This document shows positions 1 through 5,618 of a DNA stretch of 6,024 nucleotides, one piece after another (the first letter of the stretch is position 1; each line of letters begins with the position of its first letter). The stretch is taken from positions 1 to 6,024 of the forward strand of contig CAMPHP010000225.1 in the NCBI GenBank assembly GCA_946885925.1, written 5' to 3'. The notes beneath the pieces were generated by a model, which saw only the letters and a list, made by a program, of their open reading frames with translations, had not been told where the DNA came from and ran no database searches. Both the position numbers and the translations under genes were made by a program. The stretch comes from an uncultured Litorilinea sp. Lineage in GTDB: Bacteria; Chloroflexota; Anaerolineae; Caldilineales; Caldilineaceae.

Positions 1-373
1 TGGCAACTGTCTCACGCGCCGAAATCTTATCCCCCATCTTCTCGATGGCATCCGGGCTGGGGCCAATAAAAGTAATCCCCGCATCGGCACAAGCAGCAGC
101 AAACTCGGCATTTTCGGCAAGAAAGCCATACCCTGGGTGAATTGCATCAACACCCGCCTTGCGCGCGACATCGATAATCTTATCAATGCGTAGATAACTC
201 TCCCGGCTGGGAGCAGGACCAATGCAGTAGGCTTCGTCGGCATAGCGCACATGCAAGGCCGAACGATCTACTTCTGAAAAAACCGCCACCGCAGCAATCC
301 CACGTTCCTCACAGGCGCGCAACACCCGGACCGCGATCTCACCTCGGTTGGCGACCAAGACCTTTTTGAACAT
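1..373 (-). CDS. accC: Biotin carboxylase subunit of acetyl/propionyl-CoA carboxylase, N-terminal part (cut by left window edge)
   Basis: The ATG at 373-371 opens a frame that stays open for 124 codons to the edge. The protein begins [20 protein letters not shown], the signature start of biotin carboxylases. It also carries [14 protein letters not shown] (residues 79-92) and [17 protein letters not shown] (104-120). Lys116 in MGDK falls at the same number as the ATP-binding Lys116 of E. coli AccC. The visible part is the biotin carboxylase N domain (about 1-110) and the start of the ATP-grasp domain. The enzyme uses ATP and bicarbonate in the cytoplasm to carboxylate biotin on the carrier protein. 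An AGGA ribosome-binding site (384-381) sits 7 bases before the ATG and supports this start. Because the C-terminus is missing, I cannot tell a stand-alone AccC (about 450 residues) from a longer alpha subunit with a fused biotinyl domain. The carboxyltransferase at 1195-2754, on the same strand, is the likely partner. Confidence 0.95.
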   Translation of the reverse strand, partial: MFKKVLVANRGEIAVRVLRACEERGIAAVAVFSEVDRSALHVRYADEAYCIGPAPSRESYLRIDKIIDVARKAGVDAIHPGYGFLAENAEFAAACADAGITFIGPSPDAIEKMGDKISARETVA

Positions 374-396
374 GTATGTTTCCTAAAACTCATGAA

Positions 397-418
397 CGCA
401 GCATAGACTTACGCTGCG
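397..418 (-). promoter_or_regulatory. GC-rich hairpin in the leader of the biotin carboxylase gene
   Basis: CGCAGC (397-402) and GCTGCG (413-418) form a perfect 6-bp stem with a 10-base loop. The hairpin ends 12 bases before the AGGA ribosome-binding site of the accC-like gene. On the transcribed strand it is followed by GTTCATGAGTTTT, which is only mildly T-rich. It could be a leader structure affecting translation or a weak terminator/attenuator. The pairing is seen in the sequence; any function is inference. Confidence 0.35.
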
Positions 419-448
419 GGAATAGCCTGTATGATAGAACAACGGTCG

Positions 449-490
449 GGTGCAAAAGTCGCGGTGATTAACGCCACCATTGTTTGCACC
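449..490 (-). terminator. Inverted repeat just after the 191-residue gene, possible terminator or attenuator
   Basis: GGTGCAAA (449-456) and TTTGCACC (483-490) are perfect 8-bp inverted repeats. Between them GGTG (463-466) and CACC (475-478) can form an inner stem with an 8-base loop. The structure begins 5 bases after the TAA stop of the minus-strand 191-residue gene and lies before the biotin carboxylase gene, which is where a terminator or mRNA-stabilising hairpin would be expected. No run of T follows on the minus strand, so a classical intrinsic terminator is not clearly shown. Confidence 0.4.
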
Positions 491-495
491 ACCCG

Positions 496-1071
496 TTAAA
501 AGCGGCTGCGGTGAATCCGCGCCATTACCAACACCCGGTCAAACAAGTAAGGCGTGGGTGGCAATTCTGTGCTCTCATGCCACTGACCAAAGGCCGGATC
601 GCCCGGGGTGAGGATCAGGCGTTGAAAGCCCCAGATCGTCACGCCGATCTGCTCACTCACACTCACGCTAAAATCCTCTTCCACCAACCCATAAAGGCGT
701 CCCGTGCCAACCAGATAACGCGTCTCCCATGTGCCATACGGAAGCGTCCCATCTTGCTGCGGTGCACACATCACCCGCACTGGCGCGGCCCCACACTGGA
801 CAATGAGTGCCGCGGTTTCCAGCCCTTCTTCCTTAATCACTTCTGCCTGATCAATCTGTCCGCTAAACGCATAGAGACCCCGCTCCACCTCGATCAACTG
901 TGGAGGCAAAGGTTCAGGGCGCACAAAAAACCAGGCATCACTCCCTGGTTCTGGTAACAGCGGGTTTGTCTCTAATTGCACAGTCAAGGATTGCCCCTGG
1001 CGCAAATGAGGGTAGCCCATTAATTCGAACTGCTGTGGCGCAAGTTCAAACTCAATTTCCGTCAATGCCAT
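496..1071 (-). CDS. Hypothetical protein of 191 residues between the two carboxylase subunit genes
   Basis: The frame runs from ATG (1071-1069) to TAA (498-496). I do not recognise the family. The protein is soluble in character, with no signal peptide and no membrane segment. It is rich in alternating hydrophobic strands, Pro, Gly and acidic residues, suggesting a mostly beta fold. Examples are the segments around SLTVQLETN (28-36), DAWFFVRPEPLPPQLIEVERGLYAFSG (45-71, short extracts), ALIVQCGAAPVRVMC (88-102) and YLVGTGRLYGLV (119-130). There are two cysteines (93, 102) and no metal-binding cluster. The ribosome-binding site is weak: only GAGACCAGG-like sequence precedes the ATG. It is real rather than a shadow because it fills the gap between two same-strand genes and its composition is protein-like. 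Its place between carboxyltransferase and biotin carboxylase genes suggests, but does not show, a link to that enzyme. It matches neither a biotin carrier (no MKM motif) nor a decarboxylase subunit. Confidence 0.75.
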   Translation of the reverse strand: MALTEIEFELAPQQFELMGYPHLRQGQSLTVQLETNPLLPEPGSDAWFFVRPEPLPPQLIEVERGLYAFSGQIDQAEVIKEEGLETAALIVQCGAAPVRVMCAPQQDGTLPYGTWETRYLVGTGRLYGLVEEDFSVSVSEQIGVTIWGFQRLILTPGDPAFGQWHESTELPPTPYLFDRVLVMARIHRSRF

Positions 1072-1086
1072 GCCTGGTCTCGCCGC

Positions 1087-1125
1087 TCAGAACATATACT
1101 CAGAATGTATTTTCAGAACGTATAT
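1087..1125. repeat. Three tandem 13-bp repeats (array A)
   Basis: Three head-to-tail 13-base units sit immediately upstream of the 191-residue gene: TCAGAACATATAC (1087-1099), TCAGAATGTATTT (1100-1112) and TCAGAACGTATAT (1113-1125). The first six bases and the central TAT are identical in all three. Differences are confined to five positions. The tract occupies the promoter region of the minus-strand gene starting at 1071, so the units could be protein-binding sites, or simply a decayed minisatellite. Confidence 0.7.
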
Positions 1126-1133
1126 AATGAGAA

Positions 1134-1172
1134 ACTTATATACGATACTTATGTACTTAACTTATGTACTTA
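1134..1172. repeat. Three tandem 13-bp repeats (array B), two copies perfect
   Basis: ACTTATGTACTTA occurs twice in perfect tandem (1147-1159, 1160-1172), preceded by a related unit ACTTATATACGAT (1134-1146). The unit length is 13, the same as array A eight bases away, although the unit sequence differs. The whole 123-base gap between the carboxyltransferase stop and the 191-residue gene is strikingly AT-rich compared with its coding neighbours. Several TATAAT-like hexamers occur on the minus strand, such as TATACT (1181-1176) and TATAAG (1140-1135), but none has a convincing -35 partner. No GC-rich terminator hairpin is visible after the carboxyltransferase stop. Confidence 0.7.
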
Positions 1173-1194
1173 CAAAGTATAGGGTACAGAGTAT

Positions 1195-2754
1195 TTATAA
1201 AGGTATGTTGCCATGCTTCTTGGGCGGCAATGTTGTCTGCTTGTTACGCAACATCTCCAGTGCATTGATCAAGCGTGGGCGTGTCTCATGAGGCTCAATC
1301 ACATTGTCGATAAAGCCCGCCGACGCCGCCACATAGGGGTTGGCAAAGCGCGTGCGATACTCCTCAACCAATTCGGCCTTGCGCTTCGCCGCATCATCCG
1401 CTTGTGACAATTCGCGGCGGAAGATTACATTCACTGCGCCATCTGGCCCCATCACCGCGATCTCGGCACTCGGCCAAGCAAAGACCAAATCCGCCTGTAA
1501 GTGACGCGGGTTCATCACACAATAGGCCCCACCATAAGCCTTGCGTACAATCACCGTCACCTTGGGCACGGTAGCTTCAGCAAAGGCAAAGAGCAACTTG
1601 GCCCCATGACGGATAATGCCGCCATGCTCCTGATTCAGCCCTGGCATAAAACCAGGCACATCCTCCAGCACTACCAACGGAATGTTAAAAGCATCGCAGA
1701 AACGCACAAAGCGCGCAGCCTTCTGGCTGGCATCTGTGTCCAAGACACCCGCCAAAATTGCAGGCTGGTTGGCAACAATTCCCACCGTCCGCCCACCCAA
1801 GCGCGCAAAGCCAACCAAGACATTCGCCGCCCAATGCTCATGCACTTCCAGAAACTGGCCGTCATCCACAATACGCTTGATGACGCCCTTCATGTCATAC
1901 GGCTTGTTGGGGCTATCCGGAATAATCGTATCGAGTTCGGGGTCTTGACGCAGCGGATCATCTTGACTCGCCAGGACCGGCGCATCGTCCATATTGTTGC
2001 TGGGGAAATAGCCCATCAACTGCTGCGCCAAGAAAAGGGCATCTTCCTCATTCTCCGCAGCAAAATGCGCCACACCCGACTTGCTAGAGTGTACCGATGC
2101 ACCACCAAGTTCTTCAAAGGTTACATCTTCATGGGTGACAGCCTTGATCACATCAGGGCCGGTCACAAACATGTGGCTGGTGTCCTTGACCATAATGACG
2201 AAGTCGGTAATGGCTGGGCTATAGACAGCCCCCCCGGCACATGGCCCCATAATCAGGCTGATTTGTGGCACGACACCCGACGCAATCACATTGCGATAGA
2301 AAATCTCGGCATAGCCCGCCAAAGCCATAACGCCTTCTTGGATGCGCGCCCCGCCAGAATCGTTCAAGCCAATAATCGGCGCGCCATTTCGCATCGCCAT
2401 ATCCATAATCTTGCAGATCTTGGCAGCGTGGGTCTGGCTTACACTACCGCCAAAAACCGTAAAGTCTTGCGAATAGACATAGACCAGCCGTCCATCAATG
2501 GTGCCATAGCCTGTGACCACACCATCGCCAAGAATTTTCTGGTCGGCTAGCCCAAAGTCATTGCTATTGTGCGTAACAAAGACATCCAGTTCGCGGAAGC
2601 TATTCTTGTCTAGCAAAAGTTCCAGTCGCTCATGTGCGGTCATGCGCCCCTTGGCATGTTGGCGTGCGATGCGTTCTTCACCACCACCCAATTTCGCCTC
2701 GGTCTTCTTCGCGCGCAACTCCTGAATTTTGGATTCTACGATGATCTCGCTCAA
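1195..2754 (-). CDS. pccB: Acyl-CoA (propionyl/acetyl-CoA) carboxylase carboxyltransferase subunit, PccB type
   Basis: This is a 519-residue protein, the usual length for fused N/C-domain carboxyltransferases of the PccB/AccD5 family. It moves the carboxyl group from carboxybiotin to an acyl-CoA, giving methylmalonyl-CoA or malonyl-CoA. The N half holds [14 protein letters not shown] (36-49), [17 protein letters not shown] (97-113), the oxyanion-hole stretch [12 protein letters not shown] (131-142) and [11 protein letters not shown] (171-181). The C half holds EDVPGFMPG (364-372), the second acyl-CoA site [16 protein letters not shown] (404-419), [15 protein letters not shown] (427-441) and the typical tail KKHGNIPL. 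The start is TTG: no ATG or GTG lies between it and an in-frame TGA 21 bases upstream of the TTG, and AAGGTGA lies 7 bases before it. After GGAY, where propionyl-CoA enzymes such as human PCCB have Asp, this protein has Cys412, so the preferred substrate is uncertain. pccB is used here as a family name. The biotin carboxylase partner is probably the gene at 1-373. Confidence 0.96.
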   Translation of the reverse strand: MSEIIVESKIQELRAKKTEAKLGGGEERIARQHAKGRMTAHERLELLLDKNSFRELDVFVTHNSNDFGLADQKILGDGVVTGYGTIDGRLVYVYSQDFTVFGGSVSQTHAAKICKIMDMAMRNGAPIIGLNDSGGARIQEGVMALAGYAEIFYRNVIASGVVPQISLIMGPCAGGAVYSPAITDFVIMVKDTSHMFVTGPDVIKAVTHEDVTFEELGGASVHSSKSGVAHFAAENEEDALFLAQQLMGYFPSNNMDDAPVLASQDDPLRQDPELDTIIPDSPNKPYDMKGVIKRIVDDGQFLEVHEHWAANVLVGFARLGGRTVGIVANQPAILAGVLDTDASQKAARFVRFCDAFNIPLVVLEDVPGFMPGLNQEHGGIIRHGAKLLFAFAEATVPKVTVIVRKAYGGAYCVMNPRHLQADLVFAWPSAEIAVMGPDGAVNVIFRRELSQADDAAKRKAELVEEYRTRFANPYVAASAGFIDNVIEPHETRPRLINALEMLRNKQTTLPPKKHGNIPL

Positions 2755-2768
2755 GGAAAGTTCACCTT
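2752..2768 (-). promoter_or_regulatory. Shine-Dalgarno site and TTG start of the carboxyltransferase gene
   Basis: On the minus strand AAGGTGA (2768-2762) is followed by a 7-base spacer and TTG (2754-2752). The next in-frame ATG is codon 38, inside the conserved GRMTAHERL motif, so starting there would delete family-conserved N-terminal sequence. The TTG start may keep translation below that of an ATG start. Confidence 0.75.
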
Positions 2769-2783
2769 TTTGTCATAGCAGCC

Positions 2784-2810
2784 GGTCGGCGTTGTGAGTA
2801 CGCCATGACC
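2784..2810 (-). promoter_or_regulatory. Hairpin in the 5' leader of the carboxyltransferase gene
   Basis: GGTCGGCG (2784-2791) pairs with CGCC (2801-2804) and GACC (2807-2810), an 8-bp stem interrupted by a 2-base AT bulge, with a 9-base loop. It lies 15 bases upstream of the ribosome-binding site. No T-run follows on the minus strand, so it does not look like a terminator. It may be a leader structure that influences mRNA stability or translation. Function is inference. Confidence 0.3.
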
Positions 2811-2819
2811 AGCCGGATA

Positions 2820-2841
2820 GTCAAATTCAAGTCAAATTCAA
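2820..2841. repeat. Perfect tandem 11-bp repeat upstream of the carboxyltransferase gene
   Basis: GTCAAATTCAA is repeated exactly at 2820-2830 and 2831-2841; on the minus strand this reads TTGAATTTGAC twice. The 11-base spacing is about one helical turn, so the two units present the same face of the DNA, as in some direct-repeat operators. It lies 66-87 bases before the TTG start, within reach of a promoter. TTGAAT/TTGACT hexamers in it resemble -35 elements, but no good -10 is seen at the right distance. Confidence 0.6.
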
Positions 2842-2852
2842 ATAGTCAGATG

Positions 2853-2884
2853 CAAAATGATAAAACCCCAGTCGCGCTTGGGTT
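2853..2884 (-). terminator. Probable intrinsic terminator of the DUF1405 gene
   Basis: On the minus strand, 32 bases after the DUF1405 stop, AACCC pairs with GGGTT across 2884-2864. Two more inner pairs follow a single mismatch, and the loop is CGCGA. The hairpin is followed directly by TTTATCATTTT (2863-2853). The stem is short, but its position after the stop and the T-rich tail fit a rho-independent terminator. If it works, the carboxyltransferase gene needs its own promoter between here and 2755. Confidence 0.5.
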
Positions 2885-2916
2885 CTATCTCCGCGCAAGC
2901 CACAAGCAAGCGCGTG

Positions 2917-3774
2917 TTAAACTGTCTGTGCTGCATGTTTGGCGTTGGGAGACACATCCATCGCATGGCTGGGCCGTTGGGCCAACCACCAGTAAACGCC
3001 ACTTAACAACAGCGTCACCGTCACCGTACTCCATTGCATGATCTCCAAGGAGACCAATTCTTCTGGAATGGCAGGATAAAAGCCCAACCCATAATCAACA
3101 AAATCACTCACACCAAACCAGATCAATGCTGCCAGCGCAGCAACCCGTGTAGGCCGGAAGTAGGTGAGTAGAAAAAGACCCTGGGCAAAAAGGCCAATAT
3201 GCGCGACGGTCATTGAAATACTATCAAAGCTGAAGTGGGGAGTGCCAGTCATGGCAGCAGTGCTGCGCCAATACAAAAGCCATGCCGTAATCGTCCAGAT
3301 GCCATACTTCATCTGTCCAAACGCAAAGAGTCCCAACAACCAAGCAGGTGGCTGCCGGAAGCAAAGCGCCGCTGCTAACAGTGCCCAACTCCACAGCGCA
3401 AACATCGCGCCTTGTTGCGCCCAACCAGATAACACCCCAGGCAGATAGGTCGAAAGCCAAATCACCGCCGAGACTAGCCCTACCACCCAGAGCGTTCGTT
3501 GCCCCTCTCTTTGGGCTGCTGCCGACCAACGGCTTTGAGCAATCGCCATCAATAGCCCCAGCCCTCCCAAAAGGCCAAAAAATGGACAATCGGGAACAAA
3601 GGGCCATGCCCACATTGGCGTAGAGGGGTCTGTCATCACATACCCATACCAAAAGATCAGCCCTGCAAAGTAGGCAGCCAGGTTAATCACCAAGAGCAGT
3701 GCCAGCAGTTGGGGCACTGCAATCATCTGCTTACCCCACTGTACCAACCGGGTACTACCTGCTGCCATTGCCAT
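2917..3774 (-). CDS. Integral membrane protein of the DUF1405 (YpjA-like) family
   Basis: This 285-residue protein has about seven or eight hydrophobic spans, at roughly 20-44, 64-80, 96-114, 122-139, 143-169, 186-206, 209-226 and 246-265. Family-like signatures are visible: WPFVPDCPFFGLLGGLGLL (57-75) after the first span, MKYGIWTITAWLLYW (155-169), FSFDSISMTVAHIGLF (181-196) and DFVDYGLGFYP (224-234). These resemble Bacillus YpjA (DUF1405), whose biochemical role is unknown and whose gene in Bacillus follows the menaquinol-cytochrome c reductase genes. The protein acts in the cytoplasmic membrane; no catalytic residues can be named. The ATG at 3774 is supported by AGGGAGA (3787-3781) 6 bases upstream. 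A probable terminator follows the gene, so it may be transcribed apart from the carboxylase genes. The DUF1405 assignment comes from recognised motifs, not a database match. Confidence 0.8.
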   Translation of the reverse strand: MAMAAGSTRLVQWGKQMIAVPQLLALLLVINLAAYFAGLIFWYGYVMTDPSTPMWAWPFVPDCPFFGLLGGLGLLMAIAQSRWSAAAQREGQRTLWVVGLVSAVIWLSTYLPGVLSGWAQQGAMFALWSWALLAAALCFRQPPAWLLGLFAFGQMKYGIWTITAWLLYWRSTAAMTGTPHFSFDSISMTVAHIGLFAQGLFLLTYFRPTRVAALAALIWFGVSDFVDYGLGFYPAIPEELVSLEIMQWSTVTVTLLLSGVYWWLAQRPSHAMDVSPNAKHAAQTV

Positions 3775-4028
3775 TTTCCATCTCCCTTAGTACAATCCTG
3801 CCCTGGCAACATCCACCTGTGAAGCAAGACATCATGCCATAGCCACACATGCGCTACCACTAACTTCCCGTGCTATCATGCCCGTAACCAAGCGCTTATG
3901 ATAACGTAAACACCTATGGGCCGGAATGGTGGTATTATAGCCGATGATAGCCTGATCTCCCATCTTGCCTAAATACGCGAGATAAAAAAACAACAAATGC
4001 CAAGCACGGACCAACCACGGATCAACCA
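3775..4028. other. Divergent intergenic region of 254 bases
   Basis: This gap separates the minus-strand DUF1405 gene from the plus-strand MTHFR-like gene and must hold promoters for both unless they are leaderless. It contains short related inverted elements: CTATCAT (3873-3879), ATGATAA (3898-3904) and ATGATAG (3944-3950). A run of seven A sits in the AT-rich stretch near 3984-3990. I see no tRNA-like fold and no credible gene; the 70-codon minus-strand frame at 3832-4044 overlaps the start of the MTHFR-like gene and looks accidental. Confidence 0.6.
3933..3939. promoter_or_regulatory. Candidate overlapping -10 elements for divergent promoters
   Basis: The minus strand reads a perfect TATAAT at 3939-3934, and the plus strand reads TATTAT at 3933-3938. 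Either could serve as a -10 box, giving leaders of roughly 150 bases for the DUF1405 gene or 85 bases for the MTHFR-like gene. Neither has a recognisable -35 hexamer at 16-18 bases, so this is a candidate only. Confidence 0.25.
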
Positions 4029-4976
4029 ATGAATCTTCATTCAAAATTGCAGGATCCCAGGCAATTCATAGCCTTATATGGTACGACCGCGCCACGCGCC
4101 GATTCCTCACCAGAGCGCATTGCCAAGGTGGCAGATAGATTGACCGCGCGAATACGCAATCTGCCCCTCGATGGGCTGACGGTCTATGATGTTCAAGACG
4201 AACAAGGACGAACCTCTGAACCGCGTCCCTTTCCCTTTCTCCCCACCATTGATTCGCGCCTCTATGCCAAGCTGCTCCACGAGCGCACAGCACACCCTGT
4301 TGTTACCTACAAGTCAATCACAGGAATGATGGCGGAAGATTGGGAACCGTGGTTAAGTGAAACTCACCAGGAGTATGGTATCAGCTATCTCTCGCTGGTA
4401 GGAGCCTCCTCGTCGAAGATGCAGCAACCGAGCATCTCGCTTTCCCAAGCTACCCAAATCGCCGCGGCCCATCCTGCTCGTTTTACACTTGGGGGTGTTG
4501 TCATTGCCGAACGGCACAGCCCCCTTCGTCACGAGGGTGAACGCATACGGCACAAAGCAAGCAACGGCTGTCGCTTTTTCATTTCTCAGGCGGTCTACAA
4601 TGCAACTACCACCATTCGCATGCTCCACGACTATCATCAACTCTGCCAAAGCGAGGGAATTGCTCCCAGCCGCATTATCTTGACCTTTATTCCCTGTGGA
4701 CGGCAAAAAACGCTGGAGTTTATCCGCTGGCTTGGTATCGACATTGCGCCAGAAGATATGCAAGCAATCCTGGATGCCCCCATCCCTGTGGCGAAATCCA
4801 TTGACATTTGTTGTGCAAATCTGCGTGCCATTCTTGACCAAGAGTACACACAACATTTGCCGTTGGGGATTAACGTGGAAAGTGTTTCAATCAACCGCGA
4901 GGAAATTGATGCTTCGATTGATCTCTTTCACGCTCTACAAAACGTGCTAGAGAGCCATCAACGAGCAGATGCTTAA
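4029..4976 (+). CDS. Methylenetetrahydrofolate reductase-like protein (MTHFR superfamily, divergent active site)
   Basis: This is a 315-residue protein, close to the usual length of single-domain MetF (about 290-300). MTHFR-like features are GCRFFISQAVYN (180-191), matching the GAnxxITQffFD strand with its conserved Gln (here Gln187), then ILTFIPCGRQKTLEFIRWLGIDIAPE (217-242), then a C-terminal GINVESVSINREEIDASIDLF (280-300) resembling the final strand and helix. True MTHFRs reduce methylene-THF with FAD. Here the usual SFEFFPPR segment is replaced by IALYGTTAPRAD (14-25), so the catalytic Glu (E. coli Glu28) is missing. The LRGD segment carrying Asp120 is replaced by LVGASSSK (123-130). A strong VYDVQDEQGRTSEPRPFPFLPT block (52-73) looks subfamily-specific. 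It is probably a TIM-barrel protein whose substrate and flavin use are unknown; metF would be an over-call. Only a weak GGAT-like ribosome-binding site precedes the ATG. It faces the small membrane-protein gene tail to tail. Confidence 0.85.
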   Translation: MNLHSKLQDPRQFIALYGTTAPRADSSPERIAKVADRLTARIRNLPLDGLTVYDVQDEQGRTSEPRPFPFLPTIDSRLYAKLLHERTAHPVVTYKSITGMMAEDWEPWLSETHQEYGISYLSLVGASSSKMQQPSISLSQATQIAAAHPARFTLGGVVIAERHSPLRHEGERIRHKASNGCRFFISQAVYNATTTIRMLHDYHQLCQSEGIAPSRIILTFIPCGRQKTLEFIRWLGIDIAPEDMQAILDAPIPVAKSIDICCANLRAILDQEYTQHLPLGINVESVSINREEIDASIDLFHALQNVLESHQRADA

Positions 4977-4987
4977 TCACCTATCCC

Positions 4988-5026
4988 TTCCTTGAAGCCA
5001 CCCAAAGAGTTCCCGGCTTCGAGGAA
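4988..5026 (+). terminator. Strong hairpin between convergent genes, probable terminator
   Basis: TTCCTTGAAGCC (4988-4999) pairs with GGCTTCGAGGAA (5015-5026) along all 12 positions, 11 Watson-Crick and one G-T, around a 15-base loop. It sits 11 bases after the stop of the MTHFR-like gene and 28 bases beyond the stop of the opposing membrane-protein gene. The plus strand continues TGTTTCT, a short T-rich tail; the minus strand has none. It most likely ends the plus-strand transcript and may also block read-through from the other side. Confidence 0.65.
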
Positions 5027-5054
5027 TGTTTCTACGAGATCATTTGCTCTAGCG

Positions 5055-5534
5055 TTATAACCGCACCAAGACAGTAGCCACCAACGCGCCGCCTAGCAGA
5101 CAGAATGCGAGGAAGAAGATTGCCAGCAGGATTAGGCTGCAACTAAAGAGGATGTTCACAGGTGCAGCGCGCGAGTTGGTCAATGCGGATAAGCTGGCAC
5201 CACTGAGGCCAACGCTAAAGAGTAAGCCGAGGGTCGCCAACCCTGCGCTGAGTTCTATACCCCAGCCCAACCAGCGATAGCTGATGAACAATGCAATGAC
5301 ACAACCAGCCACCCCGCAAGCAGCACTAAAGAGAATAATGGGTAACGACGGCGCATCTGCCGCCACTTCGTCGGACATCGCTTCGCTGGATGGCAAGGCA
5401 TCCGGGTCAAAATCGTCTACCCCAAAGCCATCATCCAACAATTCATCAGTTGGTCCCCACGCTATATCGTCCTTATTTGAGTCGTCAGGGGGGACAGGAT
5501 CAAAGCCTCGTTGCCTGCGCGTCAAAGCATCCAT
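5055..5534 (-). CDS. Small hypothetical membrane protein with an acidic N-terminal tail
   Basis: This 159-residue protein is not from a family I recognise. Residues 1-62 are hydrophilic and strongly acidic, with many Asp/Glu in DDSNKDDIAWGPTDELLDD (17-35) and following DDFDPD, and are probably disordered and cytoplasmic. Three hydrophobic spans follow at about 64-86, 91-113 and 126-156. The last is long and contains several Cys, Phe and Leu. No enzymatic motif is visible. The frame runs from ATG at 5534 to TAA at 5057-5055, with a modest AGAGAG ribosome-binding site just before the ATG. It is divergent from the biotin-protein ligase gene (84-base gap) and convergent with the MTHFR-like gene. 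The tail-plus-helices layout suggests a small membrane anchor or accessory protein, but this is inference. Confidence 0.75.
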   Translation of the reverse strand: MDALTRRQRGFDPVPPDDSNKDDIAWGPTDELLDDGFGVDDFDPDALPSSEAMSDEVAADAPSLPIILFSAACGVAGCVIALFISYRWLGWGIELSAGLATLGLLFSVGLSGASLSALTNSRAAPVNILFSCSLILLAIFFLAFCLLGGALVATVLVRL

Positions 5535-5618
5535 TCACTCTCTGCAAGTTGCTTAGCACACCAACCGGCTGCGCCAGTTCTACATGATAGACGATTAAAA
5601 GCCATACCAACGAAACCT

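Noticed and set aside
484..957. A 157-codon plus-strand frame opposite the 191-residue gene
   Set aside because: The two frames compete for the same DNA. The minus-strand frame fits between same-strand genes and has more protein-like composition, whereas the plus-strand product is rich in His, Arg and Pro like a shadow. Neither has a known family, so a small doubt remains.
1087..1172. A CRISPR array
   Set aside because: The repeats are only 13 bases long and directly abutting, with no spacers and no cas genes nearby.
1501..2550. A 349-codon open frame on the plus strand opposite the carboxyltransferase gene
   Set aside because: It lies wholly antisense to a clearly conserved enzyme gene; its predicted protein shows no recognisable motifs and no ribosome-binding site. 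Long antisense frames are expected opposite genes with this codon bias.
3832..4044. A 70-codon minus-strand frame in the divergent gap
   Set aside because: It overlaps the start of the MTHFR-like gene, has no clear ribosome-binding site or domain, and its composition is unremarkable.
4353..4856. A 167-codon minus-strand frame inside the MTHFR-like gene
   Set aside because: It is antisense to a gene with recognisable superfamily motifs and shows no family features of its own.
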